Below, in pieces: positions 8,176 through 16,326 of a stretch of DNA of 64,000 nt. Position numbers and translations under genes: made by a program. Numbering within the stretch: position 1 is the stretch's first letter; each line of letters begins with the position of its first letter. The DNA is from Brachybacterium sacelli (GTDB lineage: Bacteria > Actinomycetota > Actinomycetes > Actinomycetales > Dermabacteraceae): assembly GCF_017876545.1 (NCBI RefSeq), contig NZ_JAGIOD010000001.1, forward strand, positions 2,790,001 to 2,854,000, written 5' to 3'. The notes below the pieces were generated by a model. That model was not told the DNA's origin. It searched no databases and saw nothing but the letters and a program-made list of their open reading frames with translations.

Positions 8176-9237
8176 GTGACTGAAGCGCTCTGCGACCGAC
8201 GGCCCGAACCGACCCTCGAGCGGCTGCTCGCAGATCTGGTGCCCCCGCCGCGGTTCTCCCGTGCACGGCTCGAGAACTACGTGCCGGACCCCGCCTTCCC
8301 CTCCCAGGAGGAGGCGAAGCAGCTCGTGAGCGAGTTCGCCGCCCAGCTCGGCCGGCCCACCGGCGGCTTCCTCGCCAAGCTGCGGCGTCGACCCCGGACG
8401 GCCCGTGGAATCTACCTCGACGGCGGCTTCGGCGTGGGCAAGACCCACCTGCTGACCTCCCTGTTCCATGCGGTCCCGGGCAAGCGGGTCTACGGCACCT
8501 TCGTGGAGTACACGGACCTGGTCGGCGCGCTCGGCTTCCAGCGCGCCGTGGAGCTGCTGGGCGAGTCGGTGCTGGTGTGCATCGACGAGTTCGAGCTCGA
8601 CGACCCCGGCGACACGCTGCTCATGACCCGGCTGATCCGGGAGCTGTCCGACCGCGGTGTAGCCGTCGTGGCCACCTCGAACACGCTGCCGGACGCGCTC
8701 GGGGAGGGGCGCTTCGCGGCGCAGGACTTCCTGCGCGAGATCCAGGCGATGGCCGAACGATTCCAGGTGCTGCGCATCGACGGCGAGGACTACCGTCGCC
8801 GTGACGGGGTCGCCGAGATCCGCTCCCTGGCCGAGCCCACGGTGCGCGAGCACGCCGAGGAGCAGACCGGCAGCACCCTCGACGACTTCGACGAGCTGCT
8901 GTCCCACCTCACCACGGTCCACCCCTCCCGCTACGGCGCCCTCATCGACGGCGTGGCCTCCGCGCACGTGACCGGACTGCACGGCCTGACCCACCATCAC
9001 GACGCGCTGCGCTTCGTGGTGCTGGTGGATCGCCTCTACGACCGTGAGGTGCCTGCGCTGATCTCCTCCGGGCCCGGCGCCGGGATCGTCGAGGACCTCT
9101 TCGCTCCCGAGCTGCTGCGCAGCGGCTATCGCAAGAAGTACTACCGGGCCCTGTCGCGCCTGGCATCGCTCGCCCACGACGGCTCCGGCCTCCTGACGGG
9201 TGGCAGCGCGGACCCGGCCGGAGAGCGCAGCGCGTGA
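8176..9237 (+). CDS. zapE: ZapE/AFG1-type cell-division ATPase
   Basis: 353 residues of the AFG1/ZapE AAA-like ATPase family, which in E. coli binds FtsZ during division. Walker A is GGFGVGKTHLL, Walker B is LVCIDEFELDD, and the sensor region VVATSNTLPDALGEGRFAAQ and the family block FVVLVDRLYDREVPALISSG are all present. Length agrees with the family (about 340-370). The GTG at 8176 was chosen over longer in-frame options because homology begins just after it and a -10 hexamer sits seven bases upstream. The stop overlaps the GntR regulator start (GTGA). The cellular role in actinobacteria is inferred. Confidence 0.9.
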   Translation: MTEALCDRRPEPTLERLLADLVPPPRFSRARLENYVPDPAFPSQEEAKQLVSEFAAQLGRPTGGFLAKLRRRPRTARGIYLDGGFGVGKTHLLTSLFHAVPGKRVYGTFVEYTDLVGALGFQRAVELLGESVLVCIDEFELDDPGDTLLMTRLIRELSDRGVAVVATSNTLPDALGEGRFAAQDFLREIQAMAERFQVLRIDGEDYRRRDGVAEIRSLAEPTVREHAEEQTGSTLDDFDELLSHLTTVHPSRYGALIDGVASAHVTGLHGLTHHHDALRFVVLVDRLYDREVPALISSGPGAGIVEDLFAPELLRSGYRKKYYRALSRLASLAHDGSGLLTGGSADPAGERSA

Positions 9238-9926
9238 GCGAGGAGCCGACCAGGGACCCGGGGGAAGGGCGGGCGGTGCGGCACTCCCGCTCGGAGCACG
9301 CACGGCGCACCCTTGCCGGACGGATCATGGACGGAGCCCTCGCCCCGGGCACGCCGCTGCGCATCGCCGGGCTGTCGACGGAGCTCGCGATGAGCGCCAC
9401 CCCGGTGCGGGAGGCTCTCCACCTGCTCACCGGCGAGAAGCTCGTCGAGTACCTGCCCATGCGCGGCTTCGTCGTCACGAGGCCGCCCGACGACGAGCAC
9501 GTGCGCACCATGGGGGAGGCCCGCGAACTGCTCGAGCCGGAGCTCGCCGCGCTCGCCGCGCAGCGCGCCACGTCCGCCGAGCGGGAGGCGCTGGACGCTA
9601 CCCTCCGACGGACCGCCGCGGCGGGGATCGGTACGCGCTTCCAGGAGTACGAGGGCTACCTCGACCAGTCGAGCTCCTTCCACGCCGAGATCGCCCGCGC
9701 GGCGCGCAGCCCGTACCTGGCCTCCGCGCTCGAGGCGATCCCCGTGCACACGCTGAGGTTCCGCCGCTTCGGCGAAGCGGGTGTCGACGATGCCGAGATC
9801 TCGGTGCGTGAGCACGCAGCGGTGCTCGAGGCGATCGATCACGGGGACGCCGAGGCCGCGCGGGAGGCGATGACCGCCCATGTGCGGGCGGTGACGGACC
9901 GGGCTCTGCGTGGCCCGGGGGAATGA
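9234..9926 (+). CDS. GntR-family regulator, FadR/FCD subfamily
   Basis: 230 residues. An N-terminal winged helix-turn-helix at about 20-85 (LAGRIMDGALAPGTPLRIAG, then SATPVREALHLLTGEKLVE) is followed by an all-helical FCD ligand domain at about 90-225. Metal-ligand histidines of FCD proteins are visible in SSFHAEIARAA and HAAVLEAIDHGD, and in MTAHVRAV. These regulators usually sense organic or sugar acids. The GTG start overlaps zapE by four bases, so it is read from the zapE transcript. Its likely targets are the oxidoreductase and aldolase genes immediately downstream. This is inferred from position only. Confidence 0.9.
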   Translation: MSEEPTRDPGEGRAVRHSRSEHARRTLAGRIMDGALAPGTPLRIAGLSTELAMSATPVREALHLLTGEKLVEYLPMRGFVVTRPPDDEHVRTMGEARELLEPELAALAAQRATSAEREALDATLRRTAAAGIGTRFQEYEGYLDQSSSFHAEIARAARSPYLASALEAIPVHTLRFRRFGEAGVDDAEISVREHAAVLEAIDHGDAEAAREAMTAHVRAVTDRALRGPGE

Positions 9927-9992
9927 AGGGGGAAGGGACGGCCTCGCCGCGCGGGGCGCGAGGAGCACCGAGAGGTGCCGGCGCCGGCGGGC

Positions 9993-10862
9993 TCAGGCCT
10001 CCGGGTCGAGATAGAGCTCCTGGACCACGGCATGATCCTTCCCGCCGTCGCCCCGGTCCACCGTCTCGAGGTAGAGCTCCAGCAGGGCCGGCAGCAGGCG
10101 GGCGGGCAGCGCCGCACCCTCGGCGGCCGCGGTTGCGTACGTCAGGTCCTTGACCTGATTGGCTGCCGAGCCGCCCAGGGAGTACTCGCGACCGACGAAC
10201 TTCTCCTTCTTCTGAGCGAGCACCTCGCTGCGGGCGAGGCCTCCTTCCAGCAGCGTCACCAGCTGCTCCACGTCGAGCCCGCTGCGGCGAGCGAGGGAGA
10301 AGGCCTCGGCGAGGGCGGCGAGGGTGCCGCCGACGACGATCTGATTGCACAGCTTGGCGACCGTGCCGGTGCCGAGCGGTCCCAGATGCAGGACGATCCC
10401 GCCGATCGTCCCGAGCACCGGGAGCACGGCGGCGACATCCTCCTCCGCGCCCCCGACCATGATCGACAAGGTGCCCGCCGCCGCCCCCGCGACCCCGCCG
10501 GACATCGGTGCGTCGACCACCGCGATCCCGTCGGGCGCGAGCTCCTCCGCCAGCGCGACCACCTGCTCGGGGCCGGTGGTCGACAGGACGACCACTCGCG
10601 CGCCGGCCGCGCCCCAGGCCTCCCGGGTCGGCGCGTCGAGCAGCTCACGCAGGGGTGCGACGTCAGGAAGCACGGAGAGGATCACCGGCGCCGCGGCCTC
10701 GGCCGGGCCCGCGGCCCGGATCGCGCCGGCCGCGACGAGATCGTCGGCCCGGCTCGCCGTCCGGTTCCACACGACGGTGGTGAGGCCGGCATCCAGGAGG
10801 GTGGCGGCGAGGGGATGCCCCATCGGCCCCAGGCCGATCACCGCGACGCGTGCGCTGTCCAT
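9993..10862 (-). CDS. 3-hydroxyisobutyrate dehydrogenase-like NAD(P)-dependent oxidoreductase
   Basis: 289 residues of the beta-hydroxyacid dehydrogenase family. The Rossmann loop is VIGLGPMGHPLAATLLDAGL at the N-terminus, followed by the substrate-binding signature APMSGGVAGAAAGTLSIMVG and the catalytic lysine region GTVAKLCNQIVVG. Family members reduce or oxidise 3-hydroxyisobutyrate, tartronate semialdehyde or L-threonate; the exact one cannot be chosen. The ATG at 10862 was preferred over a longer in-frame start because AAGGAGC lies at the right distance and the Rossmann strand begins at once. It is divergent from the SDR/aldolase genes, with a shared AT-rich promoter region between them. 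Confidence 0.88.
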   Translation of the reverse strand: MDSARVAVIGLGPMGHPLAATLLDAGLTTVVWNRTASRADDLVAAGAIRAAGPAEAAAPVILSVLPDVAPLRELLDAPTREAWGAAGARVVVLSTTGPEQVVALAEELAPDGIAVVDAPMSGGVAGAAAGTLSIMVGGAEEDVAAVLPVLGTIGGIVLHLGPLGTGTVAKLCNQIVVGGTLAALAEAFSLARRSGLDVEQLVTLLEGGLARSEVLAQKKEKFVGREYSLGGSAANQVKDLTYATAAAEGAALPARLLPALLELYLETVDRGDGGKDHAVVQELYLDPEA

Positions 10863-10897
10863 GACTGCTCCTTCACAAGGGCCGGGGGACGACCGTA

Positions 10898-10925
10898 GAC
10901 TCTGAATCATATTTTATTTCTGGTC
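10898..10925. promoter_or_regulatory. AT-rich divergent promoter region of the sugar-acid cluster
   Basis: An unusually AT-rich patch within GC-rich DNA. On the minus strand TATGAT (10906-10911) is a good -10 for the oxidoreductase gene. On the plus strand TATTTT (10910-10915) could serve the SDR genes. The overlap of the two suggests a common control point, plausibly bound by the GntR protein. No clean palindrome was seen. Confidence 0.45.
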
Positions 10926-11002
10926 GACAGGTGGCCGTCCGGCCGATCCCGTCTCGGGGCCGACGGACCCGCCGGTCGACCCCCACCACACAGGAGCCTG
11001 CC

Positions 11003-11791
11003 ATGGCGCTGACGCCGTACCCCGCTGCCGACTTCCCGCAGCAGCCCACCGCGCTCCTCACCGGCGCCGCCTCCGAGCGCGGCATCGGCCGCGCCACCGC
11101 CCACCGCCTGGGGCGGGAGGGCTGGGCCGTGGCGGTCCTCGACCTGGATGCCGAGGCGTCCGCCGAGGTCGCCCACGAGGTCGCCGAGCAGCACGGGGTC
11201 GCGACCCTGGGACTCGGCGTGGACATCTCCGACGAGCAGCAGGTCGACCGCGCCGTCGCCCGCGTCGACGCCGAGCTGCCGCAGCTGGTGGGTGTGGTCA
11301 ACAACGCCGGCATCTCCTCGCCGACACCGTTCACCGAGGTCGGCACCGAGGAGTGGAAGCGGGTGTTCGACGTCAACGTCCACGGCACCTTCTTCGTCAC
11401 CCGGGCGGCGGTGAGGATCTTCCGTCGCCGCAGCCTGGGCCGCATCGTGAACGTCTCCAGCGCGTCGGCCGAGCGCGGTGGCGGCGTCTACGGGCGCGCC
11501 GCCTACTCCGGCTCCAAGGCCGCGCTGCTGGGCCTGGCCAAGACCTGGGCCCGCGAGCTCGGGGAGTACGGCATCACCGCCAACTCCGTGGCGCCCGGTT
11601 CGATCGACACCGACATCATGGGCGGGCGCCTGAGCGACGAGCGCAAGGAGTTCCTGCTGCAGGAGCTGCCGGTCGGGCGGGTCGGCACCGTCGACGACGT
11701 CGCCGGAGCCATCCATTACCTGCTCGGCCGCGACGGCGGCTATCTCACCGGCGTCACCCTCGACGTCAACGGCGGCTCCCACATCCACTGA
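11003..11791 (+). CDS. short-chain dehydrogenase/reductase (SDR)
   Basis: 262 residues of a classical SDR. The cofactor loop is TGAASERGIGRATA and the NNAG motif is VVNNAGIS. The catalytic triad is Ser in VNVSSASAERGG and Tyr-x3-Lys in YSGSKAALLG, with NSVAPGSIDTDIM after it. It probably oxidises or reduces a hydroxyl group of a sugar or sugar acid. ATG at 11003 has CAGGAG six bases upstream. It is followed after 53 bases by a second SDR and then by the aldolase, so an operon is likely. Similar proteins are annotated as 3-oxoacyl reductases or polyol dehydrogenases; the neighbours favour a sugar-acid role. Confidence 0.88.
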   Translation: MALTPYPAADFPQQPTALLTGAASERGIGRATAHRLGREGWAVAVLDLDAEASAEVAHEVAEQHGVATLGLGVDISDEQQVDRAVARVDAELPQLVGVVNNAGISSPTPFTEVGTEEWKRVFDVNVHGTFFVTRAAVRIFRRRSLGRIVNVSSASAERGGGVYGRAAYSGSKAALLGLAKTWARELGEYGITANSVAPGSIDTDIMGGRLSDERKEFLLQELPVGRVGTVDDVAGAIHYLLGRDGGYLTGVTLDVNGGSHIH

Positions 11792-11844
11792 CTCCACCAC
11801 CGGGGAAGCCCCCCCCGGCCCGTCCCACCGATCCCAGGAGCGCC

Positions 11845-12585
11845 ATGCCCGCCACCGGAACCCTGCACGTCGACCTCGCCGGCACCACCGCCGTGGTCAC
11901 CGGATCCACCCGCGGCATCGGCCGCGCGATCACGAAGCGCCTGCTCGCCGCCGGCGCGCACGTGATCGGTCTGCAGCGGGGGACCGAGCCCGTCGGTCCC
12001 GGCCACGAGTGCGTGGGCGTGGACCTCGCCGACCCCACCGCCCGCGCCGCGGCGGTGGAGCGGGTGCTCGCCGAGCACGAGGTCGATCTGCTGGTCAACA
12101 ACGCCGGCATCAACCTCCGCCACGGCCTCGAGGACTTCCCGCTGGAGGAGTTCTCCCAGGTCATGGCCGTCAACCTGGAAGCGGTCGTGCAGCTGACGCA
12201 GGAATTCGGCCGACCGATGCTCGCTCGCGGCCACGGCCGCATCGTCTCCCTCGCCTCGATGCTCTCGTACTTCGGCGGCGTGAACGCCTCGGCGTACGCC
12301 GCCTCGAAGGGTGCCGTCGCCCAGTTCACGAAGTCGGTGGCCAACGAGTGGGCCGGGCGCGGGGTCGCCGTCAACGCCGTCGCCCCCGGTTACATCGCCA
12401 CCGAGCTCAACGTGTCCCTGCGCGAGGACGAGGCCCGCAACGCCGAGATCGTCTCCCGCATCCCCGCCGGACGCTGGGGCCGCGCCGAGGACGTCGCCGG
12501 CATGGTGCTGTTCCTGGCCAGCGAGGGTGCCGACTACGTGCACGGAGCGGTGCTCCCGGTCGACGGCGGGTACCTCGGGCGCTGA
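11845..12585 (+). CDS. SDR oxidoreductase, KduD-like (deoxyketogluconate or gluconate dehydrogenase type)
   Basis: 246 residues. It opens with the KduD-like phrase VDLAGTTAVVTGSTRGIGRA, then LLVNNAGINLRHGLEDFPLE, catalytic Ser in IVSLASMLSYFGG, YAASKGAV, and NAVAPGYIATELN. The C-terminus HGAVLPVDGGYLGR is typical of KduD/gluconate 5-dehydrogenases, which interconvert keto groups on (deoxy)gluconates. Next to a 2-dehydro-3-deoxy-phosphogalactonate aldolase, such an enzyme would help feed hexonates into that route. CAGGAG lies upstream of ATG. It is probably transcribed with the SDR before it. The subfamily is a judgement from motifs, not a search. Confidence 0.8.
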   Translation: MPATGTLHVDLAGTTAVVTGSTRGIGRAITKRLLAAGAHVIGLQRGTEPVGPGHECVGVDLADPTARAAAVERVLAEHEVDLLVNNAGINLRHGLEDFPLEEFSQVMAVNLEAVVQLTQEFGRPMLARGHGRIVSLASMLSYFGGVNASAYAASKGAVAQFTKSVANEWAGRGVAVNAVAPGYIATELNVSLREDEARNAEIVSRIPAGRWGRAEDVAGMVLFLASEGADYVHGAVLPVDGGYLGR

Positions 12586-12710
12586 GCACGATGTGCCCGC
12601 GGCCCCGCGCGAGCATCCGGCCCGCGCGCCGCCCACACGCGCGAACGTCGACCGCCCGCTGCGGTGCCGCCCGCTCGCCGGTGCCCCATGATCCATGGAA
12701 GGATCGCCGC

Positions 12711-13370
12711 ATGACCTCCTCGAGCTCCTCGACCTCCCTGCACTCGACGCCGCCGCTGCTGGTCGCCATCCTGCGGGGGCTGACCCCCGACGAGGCGCCC
12801 GCCATCGGGCAGGCACTGCTCGACGCGGGGATCACCTGCTTCGAAGTGCCGCTGAACTCGCCGCGGCCCTTCGACTCGATCCGGATCCTCACCGAGCGCT
12901 ACGGCGAGCAGGCGGAGATCGGGGCGGGCACCGTCGTCGACCCCGCCGACGTACCCCGGGTCGTCGAGGCCGGGGGCCGCCTGGTCGTCGCCCCGAACAC
13001 GGACCCCGAGGTGATCGCCGATTCCCTCGGCCTCGGCCTGATCCCGTACCCGGGGGTCGCGACCGCCACCGACGTCTTCGCCGCGCTGCGAGCCGGCGCC
13101 CGCCACCTGAAGATCTTCCCGGCCGATGCCCTGGGCACCGCCGTGCTGCGGGCCTGGAGCGCCGTCGTGCCCGCGGGCACGGCCTTTTTGCCCGTCGGCG
13201 GCATCACCACCGAGACGCTCCCGGGATGGATCCGCGCCGGGGCAGCGGGCGCCGGGATCGGGACCTTCCTGTACGCCCCGGGCCGTGATGCCGAGGAGGT
13301 CCGGACCACCGCCGCCGGCCTCGTCCGCGCGGCATCCGGCGCGCAGCAGCGGGAGGGCTCCGCGCAGTAG
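12711..13370 (+). CDS. dgoA: 2-dehydro-3-deoxy-6-phosphogalactonate aldolase
   Basis: 219 residues of the KDPG/KDPGal aldolase family, a class I aldolase with a TIM barrel. It cleaves a 2-keto-3-deoxy-6-phosphosugar acid to pyruvate and glyceraldehyde 3-phosphate. Signatures are LVAILRGLTPDEA, ITCFEVPLNSPRPFDSI, IGAGTVVDPADV, LIPYPGVATATD and the Schiff-base lysine in HLKIFPADALG. The phrase EVPLNSP with ILRGLTPDEA matches DgoA (galactonate pathway) better than Eda, so I favour KDPGal. The first 15 residues are Ser/Thr-rich and non-conserved. No matching kinase, dehydratase or transporter lies in the window, so the full pathway must be completed elsewhere. Confidence 0.88.
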   Translation: MTSSSSSTSLHSTPPLLVAILRGLTPDEAPAIGQALLDAGITCFEVPLNSPRPFDSIRILTERYGEQAEIGAGTVVDPADVPRVVEAGGRLVVAPNTDPEVIADSLGLGLIPYPGVATATDVFAALRAGARHLKIFPADALGTAVLRAWSAVVPAGTAFLPVGGITTETLPGWIRAGAAGAGIGTFLYAPGRDAEEVRTTAAGLVRAASGAQQREGSAQ

Positions 13371-13456
13371 GGGAAGGACGCCCCAGGTGCGGCTCCGGCC
13401 CCGGGGGGAGACGCCTGCGCGGTGCCCGGCCCCGACGAGGGGCGGCCGCGTAGTGA

Positions 13457-14431
13457 TCAGCCGGCGGCGCCGCCCAGCACCTCGGGATTGAGGATGTTGC
13501 GAGGGGTGCGGCCGGCGAGGACCTCCACCACATTCTCGATCACGCGTCGCTTGAGCTCGGTCTCGGACTCCTCGCTGTACCAGGAGGCATGGGGAGTGAG
13601 CACCGCGGTCGGGCATTCCCGCAGAGGGCTGTCCTGCGGCAGCGGCTCGATCTCGAACACGTCCAGCCCCGCTGCGCGCAGATGTCCCGATTCCAGCGCC
13701 CGTACCACGGCGTCGGTGTCGACGACCCCACCGCGACTGGTGTTGACCAGCAGCGAGCCCGGACGCATCCGGGCGAGGGTGTCGGTGGTGATCAGGTGAT
13801 GGGTGTCCTCCGTGAGAGGCACGTGGATGCTGAGCACGTCGGACGTGGACAGGACCTCGTCCTGGGTGCGCACGGGGATGTCGTCCTCGGTGGTGGTCCC
13901 GGCCTCGCGCATCGGGTCGAAGCCCTGGACCGCGAATCCGAGCGCCCTCGCCTTGCGGGCCGTGGCCGCGCCGATGCGTCCCAGACCGATCACGCCGAAG
14001 GTGCGGGTGCTCAGCCGGTGCAGCGGCTTGACCGGTGCGAGGGAGTAGGTGCCCGCGCGCAGGTTCCGGTCGAGGGCGACGATCCCGCGGGACAGGGACA
14101 CGGCGAGCGCGACGGCATGGTCGGAGACGTCCTCGGTGCCGTAGTCGGGCACGTTGGAGACCGCCACGCCGCGCGCCGTGGCCGCGGCCAGATCGATCGT
14201 GTCGACCCCGACCCCGTAACGGCCGATCGCCCGCACCGCAGGCAGGGCCTCGAGCACCCGGTCGGTGATCGGGGCGTACTGCACGAGGAGGGCGTCGGCG
14301 CCCTGGGCGACGGCGATCACCTCGTCCTCGGTGCGCGCCTGCTCCCGGACCAGCTCCACGCCGGCGGTCTCGGCGACCGCCTCCTCCTCGGTGGTGCGCT
14401 CCTGGTCCAGGTCGGTGATGACGATCTTCAT
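13457..14431 (-). CDS. D-isomer-specific 2-hydroxyacid dehydrogenase (CtBP/SerA-like)
   Basis: 324 residues. The catalytic domain includes IGRYGVGVDTIDLAAATARG and VSNVPDYGTEDVSDHAVALA, the pattern of C-terminal-binding-protein-like dehydrogenases. The NAD-binding loop is GVIGLGRIGAATARKA. Catalytic residues are Arg in LVNTSRGGVVD, Glu in DVFEIEPLP and His in LTPHASWYSE. It should interconvert a 2-keto acid and a D-2-hydroxy acid with NAD(P)H. ATG has GAGGAA six bases upstream. It lies at the meeting point of the sugar-acid genes and the trehalose operon. It faces the aldolase and runs the same way as treZ, with 80 bases between them, so either association is possible. Confidence 0.9.
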   Translation of the reverse strand: MKIVITDLDQERTTEEEAVAETAGVELVREQARTEDEVIAVAQGADALLVQYAPITDRVLEALPAVRAIGRYGVGVDTIDLAAATARGVAVSNVPDYGTEDVSDHAVALAVSLSRGIVALDRNLRAGTYSLAPVKPLHRLSTRTFGVIGLGRIGAATARKARALGFAVQGFDPMREAGTTTEDDIPVRTQDEVLSTSDVLSIHVPLTEDTHHLITTDTLARMRPGSLLVNTSRGGVVDTDAVVRALESGHLRAAGLDVFEIEPLPQDSPLRECPTAVLTPHASWYSEESETELKRRVIENVVEVLAGRTPRNILNPEVLGGAAG

Positions 14432-14511
14432 GGGTTCCTCTCCTCGGGGACGATGCTCCGCCGCCGCGGCGTGCGGCGCGGTCGGGGCGCGGACGGCGGG
14501 CCCGCGGCGCT

Positions 14512-16326
14512 CTATGTCGCGTGAGGCCGGCCTCCTGATTCTCCGTCGAGCAGGAGGATCGCGGCCCCCGCGTCGGCCATGTGGACGGTGCCACACGCGG
14601 CGCGCCGGAGCTCGCCGAAGGAGGCGAGCACCTCGCGGGCCCTGGGAGGACGAGGTGCCGGCCCCGGTCCGCGATGGGCGAGCACGGCCAGTTCGCCGCG
14701 GTGCAGCAGCACGGTGCCCTCCGCGAGGATCTCGACGCGGGTGCGGCGCAGATCCCCGGCGCGGAGCGCGGGGTGCTCGTGGCGCAGCGCGATCAGGGTG
14801 CGGTACCACTCGAGCATCCGGGCGTGCTCGCCCTCGCCGCGCTCGCCCCACGGCAGGATCGAGGCGGTGAAGGTGGTGCGCGCCTGGGGGTCGGGCACGT
14901 CGCCGTCCCAGTCCATCTCCGCGAACTCCGCCGCCCGGCCCGCGCTCACCAGCGGCCCGAGCTCGTCGTCGTGATCGGTGAAGAACGTGAACGGGGCGGA
15001 GGTGGCCCATTCCTCGCCCTGGAACAACATCGGTGTTCCCGGCCCCAGCAGGATCAGCGAGATCGCCGCGGCATGCTGGGCGGGGGAGAGACGATGGTGG
15101 ATGCGGTCGCCGCCGGCCCGATTGCCCACCTGGTCGTGGTCCTGCAGGAACGTCACGAAGGAGTGGCCGTCGTAGTGCGCACCGGTGGGGTCCACGGGCG
15201 CTCCCCAGACGGCGCCACGGAAGGTCGAGAAGGTTCCGGCGTGCAGGAACATGCGCGTCAGCACGGCGGACAGCACCTCGGCGGAGCCGAAGTCCGCGTA
15301 GTACCCGGCGCGCTCGCCGGTGATCCAGGCGTGCACGCCGTGGTGGACGTCGTCGGCCCACTGCATGTCCATCCCGAGACCGCCTTCCGCGGTGGGTGTG
15401 ACCGTGGCGGGGTCGTTGCGGTCCGACTCGGCGATCAGGGTCAGCGGTCGGGCGGTCTCCGCCTCCCAGGCGGAGACCGCCTCGGCGAGCTCGGCCAGGA
15501 AATGCCGGGCGGAGTCGTCGTGCAGCTCGTGGACGGCGTCCAGCCGCAGGCCGTCAAGGCCCACGTCGACCAACCACTGCCGGGCGCTGCCGAGCAGGAA
15601 GTCCCGCACCGTGCCGGACCCGGCCTGGTCGAGGTTCACGGCCTCCCCCCACGGGGTCCGGTGGCACTCGGTGAAGTAGGGGCCGAAGTGCCCGAGGTAG
15701 TTGCCGGCGGGCCCGAGGTGGTTGTGCACCACGTCGAGCACCACCGCGAGCCCGCGGGCATGGGCGGCGTCGACGAAGCGCGCCAGAGCCGCCGGGCCTC
15801 CGTACGCCTCGTGGGTCGCGTACAGGCCGACCCCGTCGTAGCCCCAGCCACGGTCGCCGGGGAAGGTGGCGACGGGCATCAGCTCCACGGCGTCCACGCC
15901 GAGGGCGACGAGATCGTCGAGACGTCCGATCGCCGAGTCGAAGGTGCCGCCGCGCCCGTCGTCACCGGCGGTGAAGGTGCCCACGTGCAGCTCGTACAGG
16001 ACCGCGCCGCGCAGATCCCGGCCCGACCAGGCCGTCCGCCCCCGCAGTGCCCGGGGGTCGACGACCTCGCTGTCGCCGTGGACGCCGTCCACCTGGCGCA
16101 GGGAGCGCGGGTCGGGCAGCCAGGGCTGCCCCGTCGCGAGGCGGAAGGCGTAGCGGGCCCCGGGCACCGCCGGCACCTCCTCGAGCGTGAACCAGCCGTC
16201 CGGGCCGGGGTGCATGGCGTGCTCGACGCCGTCGACCCGGATCCGCACGTCCCGGCTCGACGGGGCCCACACCTCATAGCGGTCGTAGGCCCGGGGAGGC
16301 ACCGGCCGCGCCACGGGCGTGCTCAC
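14512..16326 (-). CDS. treZ: malto-oligosyltrehalose trehalohydrolase
   Basis: 604 residues, GH13 family. It releases free trehalose from maltooligosyl-trehalose made by TreY. An N-terminal beta domain (YEVWAPSSRDVRIRVDGVEH) precedes the barrel. GH13 regions are visible: VVLDVVHNHLG, GLDGLRLDAVHEL with the nucleophile Asp, LIAESDRNDPATV with the acid/base Glu, and TFLQDHDQVGNR. GWGYDGVGLYATHEAYGG is typical of TreZ. The GTG start overlaps the treY stop by four bases (GTGA), so expression is coupled. It is last in the glgX-treY-treZ operon and ends at TAG. Confidence 0.95.
   Translation of the reverse strand: MSTPVARPVPPRAYDRYEVWAPSSRDVRIRVDGVEHAMHPGPDGWFTLEEVPAVPGARYAFRLATGQPWLPDPRSLRQVDGVHGDSEVVDPRALRGRTAWSGRDLRGAVLYELHVGTFTAGDDGRGGTFDSAIGRLDDLVALGVDAVELMPVATFPGDRGWGYDGVGLYATHEAYGGPAALARFVDAAHARGLAVVLDVVHNHLGPAGNYLGHFGPYFTECHRTPWGEAVNLDQAGSGTVRDFLLGSARQWLVDVGLDGLRLDAVHELHDDSARHFLAELAEAVSAWEAETARPLTLIAESDRNDPATVTPTAEGGLGMDMQWADDVHHGVHAWITGERAGYYADFGSAEVLSAVLTRMFLHAGTFSTFRGAVWGAPVDPTGAHYDGHSFVTFLQDHDQVGNRAGGDRIHHRLSPAQHAAAISLILLGPGTPMLFQGEEWATSAPFTFFTDHDDELGPLVSAGRAAEFAEMDWDGDVPDPQARTTFTASILPWGERGEGEHARMLEWYRTLIALRHEHPALRAGDLRRTRVEILAEGTVLLHRGELAVLAHRGPGPAPRPPRAREVLASFGELRRAACGTVHMADAGAAILLLDGESGGRPHAT

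Noticed and set aside
13457..15361. A 634-codon open frame on the minus strand
   Set aside because: Only the part from ATG 14431 is a protein (2-hydroxyacid dehydrogenase). The upstream extension is an out-of-frame read through treZ.
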